From Globisporangium splendens (taxonomy: Eukaryota > Oomycota > Peronosporomycetes > Pythiales > Pythiaceae), in contig VFIW01000052.1 in the NCBI GenBank assembly GCA_006386115.1, positions 62,001 through 126,000 of the forward strand: a DNA stretch of 64,000 nucleotides. Direction: 5' to 3'. Under the pieces are notes generated by a model that did not search any database, was not told the origin of the DNA, and saw nothing but the letters and a program-made list of their open reading frames with translations. This document shows positions 44,469 through 54,539 of the stretch, one piece after another (the first letter of the stretch is position 1; the number at the start of each line of letters is the position of its first letter). A program made the position numbers and the translations under genes.

Positions 44469-44654
44469 ATGAACAAGTTCCTCTGCCTCGCTGCCCTCCT
44501 CGTCGTCTCCATCGGAGCCACTCAGGCCACCACTCAAGTCAACCTGGCCGTGGCCGAAGCCGTGCAGGAAAACCCAGCTCTCCGCGCCTTGGCTCAAGTC
44601 GAGACCGCTCTCGGTGAAACCAACGAGATCCCAGCCGAGAAGTGCTGCCTCTAA
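44469..44654 (+). CDS. Small secreted peptide 3, NEIPxEKCCL family
   Basis: 61 residues, the longest intact member. Signal peptide MNKFLCLAALLVVSIGATQA, then a linker TTQVNLAVAEAVQE that is longer than in the other two. The conserved NPALRALAQVETALGETN follows, then the end NEIPAEKCCL. It is the closest relative of the dead copy at 16.12 kb, with which it shares NKFLCLAALLVVSI and VAEAVQE. Only the terminal two cysteines lie in the mature part. Function unknown. Confidence 0.82.
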   Translation: MNKFLCLAALLVVSIGATQATTQVNLAVAEAVQENPALRALAQVETALGETNEIPAEKCCL

Positions 44655-44859
44655 GCGTCAAGTCGAGGACATGGTTTGATGCAATTTGCGATGGTGGTTA
44701 TCGCTAAACGCGATGGGTATCTAGCAAAGGCGCAACATCCAGATCCGACCGACCAGGTTTGCATGTTTTCCAGCAGTGCATTATTGAGAATTGTTTCTAG
44801 CAATGTCGATAATTTCTATCAATTAATCAAAGCGAAATCTGCTTTGTTTCAAGGGCATC

Positions 44860-45477
44860 GATCCGGAGCTGTTCACGCCAAGTGCAAATGTCGCTACTGG
44901 TGCTTATGGGTACACAGCAAAGCCCCTCGACACAAGCTCCTGTTACTACAGCAGCAGTAACAACAACAATGACGCATATGGGTACAGCGCAACGCCTAAC
45001 AGCAATTATCGTCAGCGACATGCGACGACAACAATTGAGCTGGAGCATGTGAGCGGGTACACTGACAAGGGCAAGAGCACGATCCACGGCATCCGTCCGA
45101 CCCCGAGAGCTTCATCGCATGGTAAAATAACTTTAGCTACACTCTGTATGCGTGACCTTGCAAATGCTGTTTGTATGTTGACACTTGTGGCATCGAATAG
45201 CATGGGCGCTGCGGTGATAATCGGCAACGTCCACGAGACCCACAATCAGCAGCTCTTGCGCGGCCACGACGAAGAAATCAACGCACTCAGCATGTCGAAC
45301 ACGGGCGCGTTCGTGGCATCGGCCCAGATTTGCTCCAAGAGACGGCAGGTGCGTCACAGGCCAGGGTCACCCGGACACCGTCAACTGCGTCGCATGGAGC
45401 CCGACGAGCGCCAAATCGTGTCCGTCGGAGTCGATTCCTGCATCAGTGTCTGGAATCTTTATCAGGACGAGACCTAA
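44860..45477 (+). pseudogene. Truncated HELP/WD40-repeat gene remnant
   Basis: Three recognisable pieces of one WD40 protein lie in different frames. The first has Asn/Tyr-rich sequence then TTIELEHVSGYTDKGKST, like the HELP motif of EMAP-like proteins. The second, after a frame change and one plausible intron, reads ESFIA, then MGAAVIIGNVHE and QQLLRGHDEEINALSMSNTG. The third, after a jump, is GHPDTVNCVAWSPT, then in another frame QIVSVGVDSCISVWNLYQDE and stop. The distance between first and last WD units is too short for a propeller, so most repeats are deleted. No intact product is expected. Confidence 0.68.
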
Positions 45478-45586
45478 AAGCTGGGGTGTCACATGGCACA
45501 AACAAACACAAAGAAACACACAACACACCACGCCATCGAGTCTGCTTTTGTATATTTTTGATATAATTGAGGATATTTTTGCCCAC

Positions 45587-47608
45587 TTACTTGTGCTGAT
45601 ACGCCGCGCCGACTTGCTGTCTTGTTTGTTGTTGTTGTTGTTGTTGCTGCTGCTGGTATTGTTGCTGGTGTTGTTGATATTGTTGTTGGTGTTGCTGCTG
45701 ATGTTGTTGTTGCTGGTGTGGTTGTGATGGTGGCTGGCGATAATTACTCGCTGCAGCGGCAGGAGGAAACGCGTTTGTGCGCAACGATGGACTAGGAGCA
45801 ACTGGGGGTGCTGTCATGCCGACTGGTTTGCCGCTGCTGTACTGGAAAGAATTCTGCTGCTGCGACTGATAGCTCGCAGCATTTGTCGCGGACGGCGCTC
45901 CACCACTGTAATTGTTGTTGATGGGGCGACCACCGTTTGACGGTGGGATGGCTGCCGATGCTGCTGTTGCTGCTGCCATGGGTTGCGCACCATTGCTAAA
46001 TGCCGCACTGAGGTTGTTTTGATTCCCTGCATCGTTGCTACCACTGCTACCGTCAAACTGCACTTCATCAAGCGCTAACCGCACTTTCGGCTTCCGCTTG
46101 TACGTGTAGCCAATGAACTTGTTGAATGTAAGTGGCTTGCCATCAGGTCCGAATGCAGGTGGCATTTCGTCGGGGGACATCCCAACGTGTGTGTGTCCAT
46201 TCATGTTGGCAGCCATGGGCGCTGGTGGCATATTATGCGCGATTGACGCTGCGTTTTGCTGTGTGGGCATCGACATGGTCGGAAGCTCACACGGCTCCTG
46301 AAACTCGTCAAAGTTCGACGTGATCTTCTTCACAAGCATCTGGTACGCGGGTCCACACTGCTGCGGATCATTCTGCTGCAGCTGCTTGAGCGTGTTCTCA
46401 AACTCAACGCCACCTCCAGGCGGGATCGACGGCGCTTTCACGGTGCGCAGGTTGGTCCAATCGATGCCGCAGAACCAAGGGTGCTGCTTGATCTCGTCCA
46501 CCGATCCATTGCCAAGACGGTTCTCGGCATTGCAGACCAGGCGGCGAATAAAGTCCATACACTGCGGACTCAGTCGTGCCTTGGCCTCAGGCGGAAACCC
46601 AAACGATTGGCGCCAGTTGATGATCTTGCGGCACGTTTGCATGGGCTCGTCGGCGTAAAACGGAGGATACCCGACCAGACATTCGTACAGAATCACGCCC
46701 ATGGACCACCAATCGCACTCTTTGCCGTACCCTTTCTGCGCGAGTACCTCGGGCGCAATGTAGTCCGGCGTGCCCACGGTACTGAACGCGACCTGGCGAT
46801 TGCGCAGAAACGGACGGCTACGAGACGCATCTGGTCCATCGGACGGCGCAGGATACTGCTGCTGGCTGGTCGTCGAGTCAACTGCGTGCTGTGTGACTGG
46901 CAGCAAATCCACGCGCGTGTCCATTTTCTTGCACAATCCGAGATCCGTGAGCTTCAAGTGGCCGTGGGCGTCGAGCAGCACGTTGTCGGGTTTCATGTCG
47001 CGATGAATGTACCCGAGTTCGTGCACGGACTCGATGGCGAGGACCATCTCGGCCGCATAGAACCGCGTCGTATCTTCGCCGAGCGTGTCTTCTTTCATCA
47101 AAAGCCCCATGAGATCGCCGCCGGGGAGGTACTCCATGACCATGTAGAGCATGTGGTCGTCCTGGAACGAGTAGTGCAGCGTGACGAGCCATTCGTTGTC
47201 GTTGTCGGCGGACGCCAAAATATCACGCTCGGCCTTGACGTGGCCGACCTGGTTCTTCATGACCATCGCGCTCTTGACGAGCGACTTGAGCGCGAACACG
47301 TCGCCAGAGTCTTTCTTGCGCACGAGACGCACTTCGCCGAACGCGCCGCGACCAATCACCGCGAGCGGCTGGAAGTCCTGCACCGTGAGGCGCTTGCGCT
47401 GGTGCCGCATGCTCTGCAGCTCCTGCGTGCGCAGCTCCTGACGGTACTGCTCCTTCTGCGGCGCCGTGAGCCGCAGCGCCTCCATCTGCTGCTCGAGCGT
47501 GTTGCGCCGCATGCGACTCTCCTCGCGCTCCTTCTTCATCGTCGCGTACTTTTGCTCCAGGTACGCCTTCGTGGCCTTGGCCTTCTCGCGCGTCGAGCTC
47601 GAGATCAT
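45587..47608 (-). CDS. NDR/LATS-family AGC protein kinase
   Basis: 673 residues, no intron. The N-terminal basic helix ([19 protein letters not shown]) is the Mob-binding region of NDR kinases. The kinase domain begins at about residue 80: [13 protein letters not shown] (ATP Lys), and [11 protein letters not shown] at about 198. The metal-binding motif reads DLG (LTDLGLCKK) where DFG is usual. A long NDR-type insert with basic residues precedes the activation segment [15 protein letters not shown] (about 277). The AGC extension ends with the hydrophobic motif FIGYTYKRK (about 494). The tail is low-complexity and ends in polyglutamine. NDR kinases with Mob partners control polarity and cytokinesis. 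Confidence 0.95.
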   Translation of the reverse strand: MISSSTREKAKATKAYLEQKYATMKKEREESRMRRNTLEQQMEALRLTAPQKEQYRQELRTQELQSMRHQRKRLTVQDFQPLAVIGRGAFGEVRLVRKKDSGDVFALKSLVKSAMVMKNQVGHVKAERDILASADNDNEWLVTLHYSFQDDHMLYMVMEYLPGGDLMGLLMKEDTLGEDTTRFYAAEMVLAIESVHELGYIHRDMKPDNVLLDAHGHLKLTDLGLCKKMDTRVDLLPVTQHAVDSTTSQQQYPAPSDGPDASRSRPFLRNRQVAFSTVGTPDYIAPEVLAQKGYGKECDWWSMGVILYECLVGYPPFYADEPMQTCRKIINWRQSFGFPPEAKARLSPQCMDFIRRLVCNAENRLGNGSVDEIKQHPWFCGIDWTNLRTVKAPSIPPGGGVEFENTLKQLQQNDPQQCGPAYQMLVKKITSNFDEFQEPCELPTMSMPTQQNAASIAHNMPPAPMAANMNGHTHVGMSPDEMPPAFGPDGKPLTFNKFIGYTYKRKPKVRLALDEVQFDGSSGSNDAGNQNNLSAAFSNGAQPMAAATAASAAIPPSNGGRPINNNYSGGAPSATNAASYQSQQQNSFQYSSGKPVGMTAPPVAPSPSLRTNAFPPAAAASNYRQPPSQPHQQQQHQQQHQQQYQQHQQQYQQQQQQQQQQTRQQVGAAYQHK
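45618..45730 (-). repeat. CAA/CAG repeat encoding polyglutamine tail
   Basis: Imperfect trinucleotide repeat, reading Gln with scattered His and Tyr, at the C-terminus of the NDR kinase. Likely length-variable. Confidence 0.85.
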
Positions 47609-48277
47609 CGTCGCTTGCGCTCTTCAGTATATAGACGCACACACAGAGGGCTAATGGATCAATGCACCAAGAAAGAGAGAGAAAGTGATCTGCCTCCTTG
47701 CCTCCTTGCTCACCTCCTCCTGATACAACAATAGCAGCAGACAGAGACTCCCCCCTTCTCTCAAAATTTACGTTCTCTTCCAGTCATAAACCTCTCTCCA
47801 TCTATTCACCTCTACAAACACATGCAATCAATTCAAAGATTGGCAATCACATTAACCTGCATTACTCAAAAGACCTCTGCAAAACCATTATGTTTATGTT
47901 TGCATGCATCAATTGAAGCTTGGGAGTGAGGGTTGAGAGGCATCATCACCCAAATCGAAACTGGGTGGTTGGGTGGGTTGAAGGGGCTTCTATTCGAAGC
48001 GCGGAGTGATGGCTCCTCTCGACATGAAGCGCTGCCCTTACGGTACGAGCATTCATCACCCGCCCATTTGCCGCATTTCCGCCCCCCACACGCCGTTCTT
48101 CCTCCCTCCGCCCACCAGCAACGAACCACCGACGCACACGCATAGGCACATATACAGGCGCTGTGTGCTGTGTGTGGGCTCTCTCTCTTTCTCTTTCTTT
48201 CTCTCTCTCTCTCTCTCCTCTCTCCTGTCTCCCTGTCGCTATACCAGAGGCGACGCCATTGTGCGACCGACGACGCG
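47609..48277. other. Divergent spacer with TC-rich tract
   Basis: Shared 5' flank of the NDR kinase (-) and coiled-coil gene (+). A TC-rich microsatellite covers about 48179-48236, directly upstream of the + strand ATG. No gene. Confidence 0.6.
48179..48236 (+). repeat. TC-rich microsatellite
   Basis: Interrupted CTCTCTTT/CTCTCT run ahead of the coiled-coil gene; such pyrimidine tracts are common near start sites. Confidence 0.8.
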
Positions 48278-50781
48278 ATGATCAAAGCACCCGCGAAGGC
48301 GCGGCCCAAGCCCCGCCCCAAGAAGCCGACTTCCGCGGCCAAGCAGGACGACGCGAACGAAGGTGGCAGTGGACCAGCAGGTGCAGAGAAGGCGGGCGTG
48401 GCGAAAGACGCCAAGCTGCCCAAGCCCAAACGACGGTAAGTCATCCATCTATCAAACGGAACGGACGGACGGATGGAGTGGCGCGGAGACCGAGGAGGAT
48501 GGACCGCACTCGCGAAAGAAGAAGGAGGAATGTGAGACTCATGTGCGAACTCTGTGTATGTGTGTGCGATGTGTTGTAGACGCCCGCCGCCGAAGAAGAA
48601 GGATATCGATTCCGATGGCGCCGATGGCCACCACAAGGATCGCGCCGATGAACGAAAACACAAACTTTCGTCGCACCTGCAGTTTCTCCACGGACAGGAC
48701 GACCACCACTACTACGAGCGCGCACCGCGACTGCTGCCTGAGATCCCTGGCGTGAAGTCTCTCTCCTTAACAGAGATCAATTCCGATATTAAGCATATTC
48801 AGAGCGCACTCAACGTATTTGAAGCCAAGATGACAGCGTTGCTTCCACCCGGTTCCAACCATCATGGTGGAAGCAAACACCGAGTCGACATGTTTGATGA
48901 TGATGATGACGACGCAAGCATCGACATGGCGTACGGTTTCAAGCCGCGTCGTGCTCGACCGAATGGGGTGATCACTCCGGAAGAAGTGGTCGAGTCGCTT
49001 CCTATATGCCGTCGTGCCGTGCGCATCACGCAACGCGAACTCGCAGTCATGAAGCGCGAGCGAGACGACCTCGAGCGAGACTTTATGCGACTGCGATGTA
49101 AATACGTTTACCACGTCAGCGAGATGAAGAAAATGCAAAAGCAACAGGACCGCATCACGCGTGTATTGAGTCGAGACGTTGTGAAAATCGCGAAAAGCCT
49201 GGAATCGAGTCGGCGTCGCACGAATGCACTCCAGGATATCATGACTGAGCTGGAGACGCGTGGAAGCAGCATCATTCGCCTGACTCGCGAGAAGCACCAG
49301 CTGGAAACGATTCTGAAAAAGAACGAAATCACACTTCCCGAGATCGAAGAAGTGTACGTTGGAGACCGCGTGGAGTGTTCACTAGGAAAGGGTCAAGTGC
49401 TCAGTATGGACGAAGACACGCGGATACTTGTTGTGGATATGGACCATGGAGGACGCGCATACGTGCAGGAATCGGAAGTGGAGGTGCTCCCCGCCGAAGT
49501 GACGTACCTCGATGTCGAGAAAGAGCTGAAGCAAACCTTCTTCGAAAAGATTGGAGCACTAGTTCAGTCGAACGGAAGATTTGTGAGCCATTGTCACGGA
49601 AGAAATACGTCTGGTGATCAGGAACTGGGTGGCGGGGCTGGTGAAAACGTCATGTATGGCAACGATAGTGGTGACGACGATGATGACGATGATGACGAGG
49701 AGTCCGGTGAAGATGAGGATGGCAATGATTCAGGCAAAAACGCAGACTCAGATACAGAACTTCCGAAACAGAAGAAGCGCAAACTGATGATGATGACTGC
49801 CTCGAGCTCCTCGTCTTCGACGTTGAAGAAAAAGCAAAAGTATCAACGCGTCATTGACTACCCAGCATGTACAATCCCAATCACCCCATACGAAACTGGT
49901 CTGCTGTTGAGTCCTCTCAGCACGCTTCCTGACCGAGTCGCAGCTGTGGGACCAAACGCATTGCAATGGAAAGACTCGTACCTGCCTTCTCGTATGCATG
50001 AGTGGGAACAAGAGCGGTACGAGTCGTTGCAAATGAAAGGAGAGATCGAGCGTTTACGATTCCAGCTGCAAAGAGCGGAAGGTGAAGTTTTGTTGTTTGT
50101 CTGCTGCAATACAAAGTCGCGCCTTTTGCTGACATGCTGATCACTCTTTTATGTCTCTTCTAGCTGAGAAACTCGATGCCCAGCAGCATGCTAGTGACCA
50201 ATTGGAATCTATCAACCAGTTGGTTGCGCAGCTGGATAAGCTACGCGATGTCACATCCGCGACATCTAATGGAGGGAACCTGCAGTCGTCCAACTCGAGC
50301 AACTCGGCGAACAATCAGTGTCCAACTTGCAGTAATGGCACTGGGAATGTGAGCCGAAAGAATAGCTCTTCGTCTGTGAAAAACTCCAAATCCAATGCGA
50401 AGTCTTCACACAAGAAGGATGCCGGGAAGCGTCAACATGGAGAGAGTGCGTTGAGCAAAAGTGTCCACTGACAATTATTGTGTTGAATGTCTTGACCATA
50501 TTTGTTTCTGCTATATTCCACTAGATCTCGATGATGAGCTCCAGGAAGTATTGACTGATGAGAAAAATGACAAGAAAAGTAAGAACGATAGCCCCGAGCA
50601 CGAAGGCGACGATGGCGTAGAGCATGATGCGAAAGAGGGAAAAGACGTTGATCACGACGATGTGGACGCTGGTGCAGAATCGAGCGATGGCGCATCCTCC
50701 AAGCCAACGACGCGGTCTCTTCGTCCTCGCCGCAAGCCGACGTCCAATTCCACCACTGCGTCCCCGAAGCAGTCCAAGTAG
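48278..50781 (+). CDS. Large coiled-coil protein with basic/acidic tails, unknown
   Basis: Exons 48278-48435, 48580-50081, 50164-50445 and 50525-50781 keep frame and give 732 residues. The N-terminus is Lys/Pro-rich (KARPKPRPKKP), followed by a coiled coil from about residue 170 (ITQRELAVMKRERDDLERD; LESSRRRTNALQDIM). After that comes a small beta-type segment (VGDRVECSLGKGQVLSMDED then RILVVDMDHGGRAYV) that looks like a Tudor/SH3-like or CAP-Gly-like fold, unassigned. Then an acidic run of Asp/Glu and KQKKRKL, a likely nuclear signal. The last exon is Asp/Lys-rich, ending in a basic stretch (SLRPRRKPTS). No homologue recognised; nuclear location is an inference. Confidence 0.7.
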
Positions 50782-51183
50782 AGAAACGGCATCGAACAAA
50801 TCGCTGATGGGTTCGGTGGTTTGCCATGTTTTTATGCTTCTTTCTCGCTCTCGTTTAATACTCGTGTTCCAGTTTTCGGAGTAGGAAAAAGAATGAAGAC
50901 GAAAAAGAAGAGAATATGAATATTGAAACAAAAACGATGGAGACACACGTGATGCGAAGGTGTGTTGTGCATTTGTTTATCCTATTGATCGTCTCCGATA
51001 TGCACAAATCCAAAGCAGCGAAGTGAACACAAAGCTGAAAAGCGGAATATAAAAAAGAGAAGATATCGCGATGCAGTCGATGGAGAAGGTCGGGCAGACA
51101 GAGGAGAGCGAGCGAGCGAACGAGAGAGGGAGGAGGTCTAGGCGCAATTTGGGGAAATGCAGTGCTGGACGGTTGTATTCTTT
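50782..51183. other. Convergent spacer
   Basis: 3' flanks of the coiled-coil gene and YKT6. Purine-rich stretch near 51050-51135. No gene. Confidence 0.5.
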
Positions 51184-52170
51184 TTACATGACGACGCAGC
51201 ACGAGTTGGTCTTCTTGGCTTGTTTGTAAAACACCTTGGACTGCGTGCTCAGATCCTGCGACTTGGACACCAGATCGTCCAGTTTCTCGCCACGTTCCAG
51301 CACATTCTCAATGGTTTTCGACTGTTTACCATGCACAAACAGTTCAACAATAATCAACAATTGGATACAACATGCACATACACAGAAGCGAGCACAAGAA
51401 TCGAGCTGAGGCAACGCACCAGCACAGCCGTGGTCTCGTCCAACTCTTTCTGGATCGCCGAAATCTTGTCGGCCTTCGACGGGTCCTGGTAGTCCGTGAT
51501 GGCCGTGTTCAATGGTGCCCAGTCCTGCGCCGCACCCGAGTGCGTCTTCCACGCGCCGCGCTGCTCCTTGTCGTACTCGTCAATCAATTTGTTCAGAAGC
51601 GCAAAGGCCACGCGCGGAGGGTACTCCTGATCTGCGACCACGATTCCCGAGAGACAGTCGCGACGCACGTACACATGACACAGGTACTCTGTTCATGTCA
51701 TAACAACAACGCATCGAGCAAACGTGAGCAGGAGCCACGAGTGCTGAAACGAACGCGCATTGTAGCAGTGTGAAAAATAAACGAACCTTCGTGCTGAACA
51801 GATTGACGCACACCCGGCGACGTGCGCTTGATGAACGTCTTGCTGAAAAAGTTGATCATCTCACGAATGCTAACGAACAAACGACCGCATGCGTAACCAC
51901 ACAAGTCAACATCACACGGCAAGACTCGTATGCTATCATATGCATACGGAAGAAGAAAACGTACCCGGAGCGCTGGAAGTAGCCGAACGACGACACCTCA
52001 TACGTGGCCGAGAGAATCACGGGCTCCCCGCCATTCTCGGCATGACGAAGCAGTTCTGTAGCATACAAGGCACATACACACACACACACAAGCGCATGGT
52101 GAGTGCACACACGCATATACGACGCTATACGAAGCCAGCACAATCGCGTACGGATGGAGACGATCTTCAT
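51184..52170 (-). CDS. YKT6: YKT6-type R-SNARE
   Basis: Prenylated R-SNARE for ER-Golgi, endosomal and vacuolar fusion. Exons 52170-52152, 52055-51965, 51869-51787, 51688-51420 and 51321-51184 give 199 residues, the usual YKT6 size. The longin domain includes [20 protein letters not shown] and [20 protein letters not shown]. The SNARE helix reads [16 protein letters not shown], with its zero-layer Arg in [20 protein letters not shown]. It ends [12 protein letters not shown]: a CaaX box (CVVM) for prenylation with an adjacent Cys for palmitoylation, as in other YKT6. There is no transmembrane segment. Intron 1 contains a CA microsatellite. Confidence 0.96.
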
Positions 52171-52225
52171 GGCGGCGGAAGGGCGTACGACGCACGCACA
52201 ACAAGTTACAATGGGGCGGCTCCCT

Positions 52226-52768
52226 TTACGCGAGCGATTGTGACGAGGGGGAGGAAGGGAACAGAGAATACTGCAGTAAATTACCGATTTTATTCAAAAA
52301 TGACGGCAGACTGGCCATTTTATGCGATGGAACATCACCTGTTTTATGCCTGGAACCTCTACTTTTTGCGTTCCTCTCCCTCTCTCTATTGCAAAAGTGT
52401 GCTGGAAATAAATAAAACGCAAAATTTCGCAACCCAGAAAAAAGACACAAAGGTCGTAAAGCAAGGGTTACGTTTACGCCACTATTTTTGGGACACCGTC
52501 GAAGGTTATTTTCAAACATGAGTGATAGGGTATAGCATTCAAGCGAGCGGACTTGTATTTTGGGCTCATCGAGTTCAATCAAGACACCTCGACAAGCAAG
52601 AAACACCGAAATGAAAAGGGGAAACTCCTGCATGTCTTGCATTGAGATTGAAGCGCTGATTGTAAAAGATGTTGCGTGGACATGCGCTTGTTCCGCAGCC
52701 TCGTGAGCAAAGCTGGTTGTGGCGTACGTCGCAACGAGCATGGCGATGAGCGTACTTGTGAGACGCAT
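52226..52768 (-). CDS. Possible divergent small secreted protein
   Basis: An open frame begins MRLTSTLIAMLVATYATTSF, a good signal peptide with cleavage after SFA, followed by HEAAEQAHVHATSF. The frame stays open for 180 codons, but the second half looks like chance coding, so the true product is probably shorter or spliced. The argument for a gene is the upstream region: an initiator/flanking element and a leader (TTTTGCCGACAAT) like those of the peptide genes at 25.8, 43.2 and 44.5 kb. The mature sequence lacks the NEIPxEKCCL end. Whether it is a relative with a replaced 3' part is uncertain. Confidence 0.35.
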   Translation of the reverse strand: MRLTSTLIAMLVATYATTSFAHEAAEQAHVHATSFTISASISMQDMQEFPLFISVFLACRGVLIELDEPKIQVRSLECYTLSLMFENNLRRCPKNSGVNVTLALRPLCLFSGLRNFAFYLFPAHFCNRERERNAKSRGSRHKTGDVPSHKMASLPSFLNKIGNLLQYSLFPSSPSSQSLA

Positions 52769-52830
52769 GGCTGACGGTGGTTGCTTGCTTGGTCGGCTGA
52801 GTGCGGCGTTGTCTTGGTGCGGGGGATTGT

Positions 52831-52852
52831 CGGCAAAATGGAGAGTGAGACG
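52831..52852 (-). promoter_or_regulatory. Initiator plus flanking element
   Basis: Minus strand TCTCACTCTCCATTTTGCCG matches TCAYTYY plus CAWTTTNC, 63 nt before the ATG at 52768, with the same GCCGACAA continuation as peptide gene 2. Confidence 0.6.
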
Positions 52853-53266
52853 TGAGAACTTGGAGCGAAAAGAGAACCTCGACTCCGTGGCCAAGTTGCT
52901 GACTCGAGTGTGGTCCAACTCAGTCCTCCGTTGGCGTAGATACTCTGGCCTCCAGTGGCGGGTGGATTCATTTGAAATGAATAAAATGCGGTCACTCTTT
53001 TGTGTCACTTTGGTTTGCGCACACAGACATATTCAAGGAACAGGATGTGCGCTTGAGTTTTGCTGTTGCAGGTCAGCTATCTACTGGATGTTGCCACCCG
53101 TGTCTACCACAACGAGACACCCATAAATAAAACTATATCACGGCACGCTACGAATCTGCTCCGTGAATAACGAGATCAGTGTAACCCACCCCAACCTATC
53201 TGGGGGTTACGATGAGTAACCGTACCCTCGTGCTAAACAAAAAGCAAAAAGCGCCAAGAAGCAAGC
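52853..53266. other. Spacer with GTAACCC/GGGTTAC cluster
   Basis: Three copies of GTAACC or GGTTAC lie at 53180-53220, 45-90 bp before the next gene. No coding feature. Confidence 0.5.
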
Positions 53267-54278
53267 ATGAGCGGTCGGGCATACGCACGCAACGCACAGG
53301 GTCACTTGGGCGGCGGCGCCGACCTGGAGTCCATCGTGCCGCACCGCTTCACGCTCGCCACGCCAAAGTGCCTCAACAGCGCTAAGGAGCTGGCTATCAG
53401 ACGGTACGGAGAGCATCACGATGACGTCTGAAGTGCGGCAATTTTCTAGAGCTAGCTCCACACTGACATGCGTGTGTGGTTTGTATGTAGAGTGATTCGA
53501 CGACGATGCACGGAGAAGAACTGGAAGAAGCTGATCAGTCGGCGCCGCGTGCGCCTGGAAGGGGAAGCTGCCGTGGCTGAGACTGCGACGCCGAATAGCG
53601 AAAACGGTGGCGACCAAAGCAACACGACGGACGGAAGCGAACAGCAAGCCGTCACGAACGCCGATGCCGACGACAAGAGCGACGACAAGAAGACGGAATC
53701 AGAGCCGAAAGCAGACGCAAAGACAGTGAGTGATGCGCCGTCTGCGAATGGTTCGGCGCGCAAGACCAAGACCGGCAATCCGCCAGACAACGAGACGATG
53801 GTGCTGGCCAAGCGGCAGTTGGAGGTTCGTACACATCCACAGCTGATGCACACTATGACGCACTTTGTTGATCCTTATGCCATGTTCATTGTGTATCAAT
53901 TTAAAACAATAGGAATTAGAGGCGCGTCTGCAGACGCTCGTGGAGCAAAAGCACGCAAAGTTCGTCGAACTGAAGCACATTCTCGTCGAAGAAGCGCGGT
54001 CCAAGAGCAGTGGTAGTGCCCTTCCTCCTCAACCCACTGCCGCCGCTAGCGCTGTGAGCAGTGCAGTGACGACGCCAGCCGTACAACAAGCGACAGCGGT
54101 AGCAGCATCCAAGAAGCGACGCGTTGAATTCAAAGAACCGTCGGCGAGTAGTACGATGTCCCCACGCAGCAGCGGCACCGAATCCGTTGCTGCTGGGTCC
54201 TCCGGTCTCGTAGCAGCAGCAGGGGGAGCGGCGCCTACAACCGCGTCGCCTGCCCCAAAAGCACCGAAACATGAGTGA
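53267..54278 (+). CDS. Hypothetical protein with basic helix and coiled coil
   Basis: Exons 53267-53403, 53491-53824 and 53913-54278 give 278 residues with matched phases. The N-terminus reads GHLGGGADLESIVPHRFTLA, then a strongly basic segment crossing the first intron (IRRRCTEKNWKKLISRRRVR). An acidic disordered region follows, then a short helix LEARLQTLVEQKHAKFVELK across the second junction, and an Ala/Pro/Ser-rich tail containing KKRRVEFKE, a possible nuclear signal. No domain recognised. It may be a small nuclear or chromatin-associated adaptor. Confidence 0.6.
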
Positions 54279-54539
54279 GTGATAATGCATACCAGTTGCC
54301 TACCTATCTTGTCTTTTGCTCTTTTCTTTCCTTTTTTCTAGCTGATTCGGACAGCGTCAAGTTCAATACAAGGTGAGCACTGCAGCGTGCTTGCAGTTTG
54401 TGAGAAGAAGCCATTCCTATAATAGGCATCGAAACGCGAAAATGTAAACGGCCGTCACGAAAAGCCGTCTGCGGGTTAATTGCGACTTCGCCTCTGCTGC
54501 ATTCATCCACAGCGAACTGTCATATTGCCGAGAAAGAGC

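Noticed and set aside
16120..44654. Terminal KCCL of the secreted peptides as a prenylation (CaaX) site
   Set aside because: CaaX needs Cys fourth from the end; here cysteines are third and second from the end, and a signal peptide would keep the product away from cytosolic prenyltransferases.
46256..47734. 492-codon open frame opposite the NDR kinase
   Set aside because: Antisense of a complete kinase domain; composition is that of a reversed reading and no motif is present.
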